Source: Cinnamomum chago (lineage: Eukaryota > Streptophyta > Magnoliopsida > Laurales > Lauraceae). Taken from it: a stretch of DNA of 64,000 nt. The first letter of the stretch is position 1. Every line of letters begins with the position of its first letter. The notes under the pieces are model-generated. The model saw only the letters and a program-made list of their open reading frames with translations, was not told the DNA's origin and made no database searches. The stretch is taken from positions 29,849,501 through 29,913,500 of the forward strand of contig CP142457.1 in NCBI GenBank assembly GCA_038049695.1, given 5' to 3'. Position numbers and translations under genes: made by a program. Positions 38,101 through 50,500 of this stretch are shown here, piece by piece.

Positions 38101-41100
38101 AGACCTACTAAACACAGGCCATATGAGATATTGCTGAAGATTCGGAAGTTAAACACACAATTCTACTTGCGGAAGAGTTTTGGGACCAGTTTCAAAGCTC
38201 TAAGAGGGCCTGCAAGGGCTGGCTGACGATTTGATGATTTTAGATCTGAGATTGGGCCCTAACTGGGGTTAACATACCCCAGTTATTCATAAAAACTACA
38301 TGATATGGGCATTTTCGATAAATTGTACGACTGCAGGGAGGCTTCTGTAATTTTCTTACAATTTATCGAAAATTCCTGTAAAATTCCATCAAACAGGATG
38401 CAATTTGCCCCTTAATTGCATCGGCTTAAATGGGCCCAAACCCATGCATACACTATACCACCAGGGTCTCCGATCTACCTACTATTTCCGGATTGGGCCC
38501 ACTAGTCCAATTAGCTGGAAACTTGGCCCCACGTCCTCAGATGTACATTAAGGTCTGAGCGACCTTTGTAAAGCCAATTTCTGGTTCGGGAGTTCTTTCT
38601 TGTAGTTTCTCTTTTATTTTAATTTTATGTAAATTTTACTGAATGGGCAGTCCCATTAAATGGGATTATTATAGCTAAAACTTCATCAAAATTATAAAAG
38701 ATTGCAAATTCTACTAGATTTCATCTTATTAAGTTGGATTAGAATTGTTTCGTAAAAACAATGGGGTTTCTGTAAAACCATATGTAGGTAGTTATAGAAA
38801 ATGTCTGCATTTATTAGGTATGTAAATGGTACGGAATTTGGCTACCTTAAGGATTATTCTCATTGCCTTAATGCCACCAAGCCAAGAGGTGAAGAGGCCA
38901 ATCCACAGATGTCTGGCAGAAGGGAGCAAGAGGGGGCCTGCCGATGTGCTCTGACCAGTTTCAATTCACGTGCCTTCATGGCAATACCTGTGCATCACTC
39001 CAACGCCAACTCTGATGGTCACCTCCTGCAGCAAGATAGGACCCAGTTGCTGGTCAGGAATAAGGTGGAGGTGACACACAATAGAAGGCTGACCTGATCT
39101 TAATTTAATGGAATTTCTTACATGATATAGAATATAGTACTGTATAGTTTTCTCCTCGAACACTTTGTATATGATGTATTGTGCAAAATTTTTGATCCAT
39201 ATTAATCTTGAACAATATTTAAATAATTTGATTTTCAGTGTTTTCTTAATCCATTTTCTTTTTTGTTTTCGAAGTAAGGGGCGATGGATGGTTTTGGTTG
39301 ATGCTGCAAAAGGATGTGCAACACAACCACCTGATCTTTCAAAGTACCCTGCTGATTTTGTCGTCGTCTCATTTTATAAGGTATCTCTGCTTATATGGGC
39401 CAGTTTTAGTTTTAACTCATTCACAATGTTTAGTTTTGAACAATTTCACATTGTTGCTTAGATCTTTGGCTATCCCACTGGGCTTGGTGCTCTCATCGTT
39501 AGAACTGGTATGAATTTTCTGCCAAGTGGTCTATCTTCATCTGAAATATGGATAATATATGATTTTAACTGTCTAGTAATTACTGGTGTCCATGTTCTAT
39601 GATGTCATGTGATGGGTTTCCAATATGTTATTTATAGTTTCTTCACTTCGGCTAAGAGCACTGATACTGATGCTATGCCCAATAATGGTTTGTTATTTTT
39701 GAAAGGATTGTGGATATATGTAATTTTTTTTTTGCCAAAAAGGATGATTCTATTAAACTGAAAAAAGAAGCAACAGACTGGGTGGCATGGCTCATACAAA
39801 ACAAAACACCAAAATTCATTCTACAACCAATATCAGATTCCTGGCAAAAGACCATATTCACTGGATTGTCTAGTGCCTTTGACTTTCCTGACTCAAATTC
39901 TGCCTTTGATCTGAACCTTCTCCTTGGTTCTGGGACCGCCTCATATCCGTACCGGGGCTGAAGAAGGTTCTTGTGGTGCCTGTTGCCTAATCTGCTCCTG
40001 AAGAAAGATGCCATGAATTGGAGGGAGATGAGTGTAGTAAACCAAAACAACTGGGTGGTCCACTTTTGCTAGAAAATTTGCTACTCTATTGGCAGATGCT
40101 AGCAATACTTGATCGACCTCATACCAATGTGGTTAATATTTCCAAAGTTTTCCGCCACGTCACCATTAGGTCCCATAAATGATTTGATCTTAAAGCTTAA
40201 GCTGATACCGACGTTACTGTTGACAACCACTTACCCATTTTGCTCTTGCTGTTGATAATAGTACTGTAGTTCAAATTAGATGGTGTATGGCTTTAGTGAT
40301 GATGGTGATGAAGAGAACTGTAGTTCAATATTGAAAAAATAGAGGAAAAATTGTCTCGTCTATTGTGAACTTTGGGTTTTATTCCTTTCATATGTGTTTT
40401 CCTATTTGACTCGGGATAGATCGGAATGGTGAAACGGAATTCTTGTAGCCGGCCCCAACATAGTTGGGAAAAGGCATTGATGATGATGATGATGTGTTTC
40501 CTATTTATTTGGCGAGGGATACACTTATTAATTCTAGAAACTTAGGGAGAGCAAACTGGACTAGAAGGGCTCAACATCTGATGTCCTCTTGTTATTGGTT
40601 TTGCATTTTATGCCGAACCCATTTTTCTTGTTTAAAGTTTTATGTCGCTAATGGGGCGTAAGGGGGCTGTTTGGGGGCTTTACTAATGGAGTTGAGTGAA
40701 GTAGAGATTATTTTGAAGAAAGAATAAAATATAAGTGGGTTATGATGGTATTTTGTTTTTAGTTGTTTATTATGGAATCTTTTTGACCTTTTGTATTGAT
40801 TGTGGAGTTTTTTTGTCTTTTAGTGGAGAAATGAGGTTACATTTTGACCTCTTTTTTTTGAAAAATATGGTGGGAAATTTGAATTAAAGTGCTTTTGATG
40901 GGACTTTTTTTTTAGAAATGGGGGCTTTACCTTACTTGACTCTATTAGTAGAGTTGCCAAACAAAATGGTGACCTGGCGGAAAACTTTGGAAATATTAGC
41001 TTAGATCAAGAAGTTGTTATTATCTTTACTATGACTATATAAGATTCTCCCAAAACAGTAAATGAGCTTTGAATATGCATTTAGGTTTGCACACATATGC

Positions 41101-44100
41101 CCGTGTATGCTTGTTTTATTTGCATAGTTTAGTTCTAGAAATATAAAAACACAGCCAATCCCAGTGATGGAATAACGCTTCAATGTTTTGATCAGTTAAA
41201 TTTTATTTAAAAACTAAAAATGAAGTTGCATTGAGTGCTACTGTTCTGCGAGTGTAATTCATATGTAATCAATATTATCTTTTGATATGTTCAGCATCTG
41301 CTAAACATTTTATTATCTAATTTATCAACACAGAAGCTGCCGAGTTACTAAAAAGGACATACTTCAGTGGAGGTTAGTAATTGACTTTATTCCCTTTATA
41401 TATGTATATTTTACTTGTTTGATGGATGCTACGATGGATTAGTCTTTGTATTTCTCCAGGAACTGTAGCTGCATCCATTGCCGATATTGACTTTGTACAG
41501 AGAAGAGGAGGTATTGAGGAATCATTTGAGGATGGAAGTCAATCATTTCTGAGCATAGCTGCTATAAATCATGGATTCAAAATAGTCAATACATTAAAGA
41601 TTACTGCAATAGCCAGGTATGCTGACTGGTATTTGTTATAGAACAGGCAATGTAGTATATGAATGCTGAAAACATTATCTTTTTATGGGAAAAATGTTAA
41701 ATTTTATGGGAAAAATGTGAAATGCACAGTTAATTTCATGGATTATATTTATCTTTTGTTTAGTAAGCAGTACATTATCAATGGAAAAGAGCAGAGCTAG
41801 TACATTACGTGTTATGGATTTGATGCTTGGACCAAGCTCCTATTATGGGAGGTGCCCAGGGGCAGAACCAGAACATTTTCCATGGAGGGCCACTATATGA
41901 ACTTTATTTTTCTTGGGGGGGCCATGCATAAAAACAGCAATTTTTCGTAAAAAAATTAGGGTTTTTTCGAAATTTCCAGGGTGACCATGTTCCCCCCTGG
42001 CCCCTAGTTGTAATTTGTAAAGAACCAAACCCAAACATTTCTGATCTCTGATTGGTTAAATTGTTATTAGCAATTTATATGATTTTTCCCGAGATTTTAG
42101 GAATTAATTTAAAATATTTAAAGCATTCAATGTTTCTTGATAAAAAATATATTTGGCTCATAAGATCTTGAATTTAATGATTCTAATGATTTACATTGGC
42201 AGAATCTAAAAATTTAATAAAATAAATGGTTGCTTGGGTCGGTTAATGGGGATTATTCAGAATGCATTATGGGCCTACAAATTTTAGGCCCAATGGTGGG
42301 TGTGAGAGAGGACTAGTGGCTGTTTTGGCTGGGTGACCATATTTGTATGATAATGGGCTTGCTATGTTGCTAGTGAGGGCCCATTTAGAATCCTAACTAA
42401 AGATTCTCAAGGGACTGAAGTGCTCCAGTTGAGGAAAGTGACTCCAAATAACCCTAATAAGGACTGTTGATGCAAAGTGCCACACAAACCCTTCATCACT
42501 CTCTTCCATGAACACTTGTTTGACCCTCATCTCTGTTGCCCGCTCTCTCCCTCATATTTCTCTCTCTCTCTCTCTCTCTCCCCGAGTTTTTTTTGGCAAG
42601 TTCTCATGATTGATGAAGGCTAGGAAGCAAGGATCGACTACGGTTTGGTGTGCTTTGATGAGTAGGGCAAATCAATAAGGGGAGAAACCATCACAAATGT
42701 ATCAAAGTCAAGTATTAAATCTGGATTAGTAATTTATACATGTTTCTCCTAATTGTTTCTATTAAATCTACAAAGTAGAACCCTAATTCAAATTTTAGTT
42801 GTTAGGGCAAATAGAAATTCTGCCAACTTTTGATCCCTTAGATTGGCTGGGATGAACTTCTCATCAAACCTGTTCTTAAAGAGACTCCAAGTAATTTCTT
42901 TTGCAGTGCTTTAATAAGTTCTCTTAGTTGTCTTCCACCATCGATCAATATCGCCTTGAAGCAAAAAGGATGTTAAGTTGACTTTCTTCTGATCGGAGCA
43001 TCCCAGAACATCAAATTTTACCCAATTTTGTTTTCCACTTTTTGGCCTATATTGGATCAATCGGCCCTTCAAAATCTGTGGGCCAATCTCTTTAAATCTC
43101 CTTTTAAGGCTCTTGTCCTCACGCTTGCCTTGATCCCCGGGTGGAGTAGGAGTTTCCTTGATTTTCATGTAATCCATGAATTGAGCTTGGAACTGTGATT
43201 GCTGCTGATAAGTGGATGGAAAGGAAAGTGCTGGAACATCTGTTGGACGTCATTGGATCTGAACTCCTCAGTTGGGTTGGGATCTCCACATCCTTGGGAG
43301 TTATCAGTCATTCCTCTTTATCTTCTTAATAGTTAATACAAAATCAGTAATATTTAGAGCGTAATAAAATTTAATTCCAAGTTCATTGTTAGCGAAGCCC
43401 CATTTATCATCTGCCAATCTCACACGTTTATTGAAGGTTCCTAGAGTGTTTTTTTTTTAATTTCCAAGAAACCTAATTCTCTGATACCATTCTGTCAGGC
43501 CTCCAAACCTGGAATTCCTAGATTCTGGCTCTTGGGACACGAGCTATAGATATAACCATCCGTAGTGTGCGATTTAAACACTAATCAAATGCAGCAGAAT
43601 AATACACTTACATTCAATTTCGCAAAATAGTCTGAGCATAAGGAAATTCTTAGAAAAATTTTTATTATATGATGCGCGGATACTTAAAAATGGGCAATGT
43701 CTAGTGTCATATTGTATCTGGCACTTCACTTTTTATGTGAAAAATCCTTGTCCATCCCTTGTCGACGGAGTGTCCTTGCCGTATCCATGCTGTATCTGGG
43801 CATTATAGCTTTTATTTAATCCAAGCAAGTTACATAATCAATTATCAAACAACTACTGAACCATCATGAAATAAACTTGGCCAAAGGAAGGTCTTATTAC
43901 AAATAACTCTTCAACTAATAAATGTCTAAATTCAATAACTAAGCGAATCGAAATTAAATTTAAGGTAGACAAACTCAGCCTAGATTATGTTATCGGAGCT
44001 CCAATCGTGTTCCATATGACTTGCCCTCCAATGCTAATTTATTCAGACTGGGTCCTACCCGAGGATCTAGAATATACCCCAAAACAAGGGAGTTAAATTT

Positions 44101-47100
44101 TAGGAACTTTGCAAGAGAGAAATATGTGATAGATGCAATTTGAATAATGACAGGTAAGATTTAAAGAATTCCAAGACTACAACACTATGCATAAATTGTG
44201 CAAAGTACATTCTACAAACGAATAAAAATGATAATATCAAGGTAAATAACACCAAGTGGCAGCCACATGAGCTAAGGCTAGGCCTTTATTATTACCCTGT
44301 TGGATAGGACACCTGACTGGTTGTTTCTCGTTGGTCTCAAACAAGCGACACTGAAAGTAGTCCTGAATTAGGGGAATTACCAATTAACCACTTTATTTCA
44401 AATTAATACCTTGATGATGTGATCATTATCGTCATCATTATAATCAGAACCTTGTCCCAACTATGTTGGGGTCGGCTACATGAATTTTGTTTCTCCATTT
44501 CAATGTATCCTTAGCCAAACCTTGTACCGATTATTTCAAATTAGCACCTCAATGATCATCATCACCCAAAATTAAACTGCAGCTATAAATTAATGATTAA
44601 CTAAAAGCGTTCCCTCATATGAAAGGTTACAATCCTAGTGGTGCTGAGCTATTATGATTATGTAGGGTTTCTAGTCATTACATCCAGAAAGGAGTTATTT
44701 AGAGGTCATTACAAAAAGGCTCTTTCAGACAACCCCAAAAAGGTGCCCCCTCCCTTTTTTTTTTCTATTTTTACAAAAAAGCCCTTGATTTGTGTTGTAA
44801 CATATGACTCTTAGTTTTAATGGGCAAATGAAGAAATACCCTTCGTTCAATCTGAGTGAATTTCACTAACTCTAGTTACTTTTAGTAGGGCCCGCTTAGA
44901 TGCATGATGACCAACGGAGGCATGGCGATAAAAAGCTTGGATCGTCTAGCCATTCAAATGATCCTAGCCTTTGGTTTTAGGTCCTTTAAGTGTAAGGGGA
45001 AAAATTGTTTTTTATCTTTTAACTCGAGCGATAAGTCATTTTAGTACTTCTTTAAGGGTAAATCAGTCAAAAACAAAACATTGGACCATATAATTACTTT
45101 CTGTATGGAAAACAGAAATCAAAACATGGGGGGCTTTTCTGTAAAAAAAAAAATATATAGAATGTAACAAATGGTTCTAAATTGGACACGTCAATAAAGG
45201 GGTTACACAAGTAAACTAAAAACCTGTAGAAATATTTATCCTTGATTTCAGCCTGAGGAGCAAGTGCGAATGTCATAAAGGATTCTCACACGTTGAACAT
45301 TGAACAAGAATTGATTGAGCTCTAAGATCATCTATAGGGCAGAGGGCACGTTTGAAATATAGTAATACAAAGGAATTAAATCATCTAATCATTAAGTAGA
45401 ATTTGGATTAGCAATATAGTGCAAAAAGGCTAATGACCAAACATGGTTGTAAAAGGCGCGCCTAGGCGCGAGGCGCAGTGAGGTGCACTAGTTGGGCTTC
45501 AAATACCTCGAAGTTAGGCGCAGCCTCGAGCTGAATCACGAATACAATGCAGCTGGCAAACCATTACCATTTTTTTTTTTTTTTTTTTGAAACACATCAT
45601 CAGGCTACCGCCAATTTCGCATCAGTAGGGATGGAGGCAGCCATTGATATTTTTGATTGTTTAGTCTGGGGCCTTTCTTCTTCTTTTTTTTTTTTTAAAC
45701 AGTTATCAATTGGCAAACCATTACCAATTTTTCTCATCCATCAGTCGGGGTGGGCCTTATTTATTTATTTATTTTTGATGTGGATCGTCTTCATTTGGTG
45801 CCGATGATGTAGATGTGGATATGGTCATGGTCCATGATGGGGATATGAGTTGATTATTTGGATTTTGGAGATAAATACATTTTGATATTTTGAGATTGAT
45901 GTTTTAGAATGAATATTTTGTATTTAGATCATGAATGAGCTCATGAGTGGTCCACATAACATAATACAATGCATCTGATCTATTTAAAACTGAAGGTCCA
46001 CTGATGCATAACACCTGGTTGAATGATCTGATTTTGGGGCCTTGTTTTAGTCTTTTTCAGTTGCATTTTTTGACAGTCATACTTTTTGTTCCTTTTTTTA
46101 ATCAAATGATGTCTGCCGGGCTGGAATTTGGATTAAACATTGCTCATTGAATTTTGAATTATCTGTCTATACCAAAATATCTATTTTTTTTATCTACAAT
46201 GTGTCTCGCTTCAATGAAGCCCGTGCCTCGCCTTGCTCCTAGGGCCTAGGAGACCTTAGCGCCTTGAGACGTATCTTGCTTTTGAAAACACTGTGACCAA
46301 ATACACTAGGATTCCCCAAAACTAAGTTAAACATGAAATTAGGCCTAAACGACCATAGCACATAACCTCATGGCTTGCGGCCAATGGAGAAATCCACTAT
46401 GGATTGCACGGCCTGCCCTATTTCATCGTAATCTCATTTATTTTTCTTGATTTGGAACTCCTTTTATTCTTTGTTTAAATTTTGCAGTTGGTTAATATAT
46501 AAATCCAAGGATCAAAATAGCAGTTGTGCACGCGCGTAGCGGCTAGTGGCCAAAATGCTAAGTAGTAGGTGATATGTAGTGGTTGCGGCGATATGTATTG
46601 GTGTAGCGGTGTGAATTTTTGAAGTGGTCAAAAGAAGTCAAATTTTGTGTAGCAGTCAATCTTGTGTTTTTATAGTGCTTTGGAACCATATTAGGATAGA
46701 TATGGCTTTCGAATAGGTTATTGAGGAGAAATAGGAAAACCTGAGTTTTTAATTAAAACTGCTTGGCTCTGCTAGGTCTTAGACCGTAGCGTTGCTATTT
46801 TCAAAATAGTGTAACGGCCTTAATCGCTATTAGTCTATTACCGATAATGCAGCCACTACGTAGTGTAGCGGCCGTTATTTTGAACCATGCTCGCTAGGGT
46901 TAGGCTAAGGGTTGTGTATCATTGACTCAAAAGGAAACAAAGAGGGATGAACAGTAAAAAGTCATTAACCCTAATACACAAGGCCCTAGACTTCTCAAAT
47001 CCCACTCCGCATGATCGTAGGGGAACCAAACCCCATGGAATGGGTTCCCATGGGGTTCGGCCTGCAACATCTCCCTTCGTTTACAATTAGTTGAGAAATT

Positions 47101-47494
47101 TCTAGACCCTTTCCATCATCCAAAGAAGATTTGAGAACCTGTTCTATCTACCCTAACAACTAAAATTTGAGATTAGGGTTCCACGAAGTAGATTTGATAG
47201 AAACCATTGGGAGAAACATGTATAAATCACTAATCCTGATTTAACGTTTGAGATTAGGGATCCACGAGGTAGATTTAATAGAAAAAATTGGGAGGAACAT
47301 GTATAATTCATTAATCCATATTTCATAATTGCCTTTGATACATTTGTGATGGTTTCTCCCCTTGTTGATTTGCACTATGCATCAGAGCAAAACCAAACCC
47401 TAGTTGATCCTTGCTTCCTTGTCTTCTTCTAGATCTTGCCAAGAACCTTGGGAAAAAAGAAGAAAAGAAGATGAATAAAAGAAAGATATGGATG

Positions 47495-47564
<70 letters not shown>

Positions 47565-50500
47565 GGGTCGAATAGGTGTGCGTGCAAGAGAGGAGGATGG
47601 GATCATGCGGCACTTTGCAACAAGGGTCTGTTTTGTGTGACCCTTTTTTGGGTTATTTGGAGTTATTTTTCCTTAATTAAGGGCCACACTCAACTGAGGC
47701 ACTTAGTTCCCATGAGGATCATAAGTTAGGATTCTAGATGGGCCCTTCTTAGCTACAAACGAAGCCCATTACTATACAAATATGGTCACCTAACCCAAAC
47801 AAGCCCCAAATTACTAGGCCCATATTCTCCATTTTTTCAGTGACGACATGGAAAATGCCATCGTAGAAAAGGAAAGCATTTAGGAAAAGAAAATGTTCCT
47901 CAATTTTTAAGTACAAAATTTGAATTTTACAGGTGGTTGTGGGATTCGATGTTCGAACGTGTAGGCGACAGGTCATTTATAGAACACATGATTCCTTTGT
48001 GTATCCTTTGATATCCTAAGATTACATTTGCTCTGAATTTACAATACATAATAGAAAACGCTACAAAATTATGGAAGAAACGACTGATCTGCTAGTTTTA
48101 GCCCTCGTATACCATTGGGTACATAGGAATTCAATTCCTTGTATTTCCACTTTTGATGTCAATTTCGGGTTTAACATTCATGTTGGCATCCTCGTGGGTA
48201 GTTGGAGTTTTAGTCCGACCGCAACCCTTTTCATCACATCCCTTAGGCCATTTTTATGTTTCTTAGCATGGTTAAGACAACTTTGCATGATGGGGTTTTG
48301 ATCCGGAGTTGCATGGTCCCTATTTAGACAAAGAACTTAGAAATTAAAGGAAAAAGAAAGGAATGCAATTGAATTTATGAAATTAAAATCCCCTTTGGAG
48401 GGATGCTCCAGAGGTTCTAAGCACCTTTGAGGCTGTGCGAGAGCTGAGGTAGAGCTGTTGTGGTGTCTCCTTGCACAAGTAACTTTCTCTTTCTCCTTGT
48501 TTTTCTTTTCAAATGATCAGAATTTCCGCCAATTTTTCGATGATTTTCCTAACTTAAGAGGGCTTATTTATAGGCTTGGACGGCTTAGGGGTGGTTTGGC
48601 CACATTTCCCCATGATTTCCTCGACTTTCTCCACTAAATAGTCTGTCTTAGAAGGTAAGGTCCTGGGGGGTCGCGGCAGTTGGCCATTCTGTCATGGGGG
48701 TGTCGTGGGAGCTTTCCTTGTGACCGCATGATGTGGATTGTGGTGTTACTGCCTCCGATTGCCATGTAGTGGCTAAGAATCTTGAGAGGGTCTTGGAGGA
48801 GTGGTCCATGTAGGCACCATGTGTCAATTTTTGATTTGTGACATGTGTCATGCATTTTTGGCATTTTGAGGATTTGATTGGGTCGAATTCGAGTGCTACG
48901 TGTCACTGATTGAGACATGTGTCATGATGACTTGACATCTTGTCGAACCCATTTGAAGTGAGAAAACGATTAGGGGTTGCAAAAGTTGACTTTACTGCCA
49001 AGGTGGGGTCGTGGCCCCCTTTAGTTTGGGCCGGGTTGTGTTGTTGGATTTGTGTGTGTGGGGGGGGGGGGGGGGTGGTGTTGTTCAGTTCTGCCATGGG
49101 GGTCTGGCACTGTTTTGCTTGTATCTTCCTCATTTTATAGCTCCGTTTGCTCCAAAATTTTGAGAGAATGTTCTGCATATGTTCCTTGATGATCTAGAGT
49201 TGAATTTGGAGGCCTTGGATTGCTTGAATATCTGAAAGTGGGGCCCACCAATATGTGTATTGTTTGCACAGTTTTGGCTTTAAATGGTGTCTGATTCACT
49301 TGATTTTTCTTCCTTGAGCTTGGAAATGTCTCAACATCAATTGAGTTGCTCTTCCTTGTGCTTTTCAGTGCTTGGTTTGATCATTTGCTGGTCAACGTGA
49401 ATTTTGACCACTCATTTGTCTTTGTATACTTATTTATGGGTTTGTCTTAACTTTTTATGTGCTAATAGCCCATAATTCATTTTTAATAATCCACCATTAA
49501 CTGACCCAAGCAACCCGTTTATTTTTTAAAATTTTCAGATCATGCCAATATAAATTATTAGAATCATTAAATTTAAACTTGTATTAGCCAAATATATTTT
49601 CTCTATCAAGAAACATTGATGCTTTAAAAAATTTAAATTAATTCCGAAAATTGTAGAAAATTCATATCAATTTCTTATAAAAATTTGACCAATCAGGAAT
49701 TTTTGGTGTTGGGTCCTTGCACTGGGCTTATGAACGTATGAGTTAGACCTATATACAACCCAGAAATTGTTGTATATTTTGGATAAGGATATGTAAACTG
49801 TATTGTGGATGTAATCCCTGAGATTAGGCAAAAGAGAGTTGTCCACACAAACCATATTCTAGTTCCTTAAATAAACAATGTATCACTTGATACCAAAGGA
49901 TCACCTAGAATTCCCAAACTCTCTTGTAATCAATAGGACCATGGTTAGGTGAGATATTGGAGGATGTCCTCTCCTATTTCTGGCCCTACTGATGAACTGC
50001 TTGGAAAAAGGAAGGCTCTTCCTGCTCTACTCGGGGTTTCTCCAATTTTATATATGTTTTACGAGTGTAAGTGGGACAAGGGTGCATGTTTTATGGGTTT
50101 TAAGAGGGGCAAGGGTGTAGTTGTTCTTCCTCCTTGTCTTTCTTCTGCATGTCTGTTCAGCTTACTCATCATCATCTTGCTTTTGCTTGTTCTCTCTACA
50201 TGGTTGGATCTTTTTCCCAAAATCTCTAGGCCCATTTATTTTGCATTAATAAGATAGTTTTTCTTTTTTCTGTCATTATTTGTTAATCCAATTTAGCATT
50301 TTCTTCTTTTTGTTTGTCTTGTTATTTGAATCACAAATTCACAATTAGTGAAAACATGGCTTGGTTCTTTATGGATTTGGTCAGTTTGACCACCGAAGCT
50401 AACAAGTGTGGACCCAACCCCAACCCATCTATTTTGTTGATCTAGCTGTAAATCAGGTTGATAATCAGAATGTACTGAATCAGGTTGAATATTTGGGTAG

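Larger units (their letters stand above)
47140..49715 (+). repeat. Right arm of the large inverted repeat pair, interrupted
   Basis: 47140-47830 and 49440-49715 match the left arm at 42.0-42.8 kb in inverse orientation. About 1.6 kb between 47835 and 49435 is extra and looks LTR-like. A direct duplication of about 97 bp (tttgagattaggg(t/a)tccacga(a/g)gtaga twice, near 47166 and 47252) is present only in this arm. Confidence 0.82.

Noticed and set aside
41846..42010. Possible MITE starting caggggcagaaccag
   Set aside because: Inverted ends are weak and no target duplication could be found; left unassigned.
44690..45150. Possible fold-back element with cttacaaaaaggct-like ends
   Set aside because: It resembles the 20.7 kb element in word content (ggggcttttctgtaaaaa), but the arms do not align well enough by eye to claim it.
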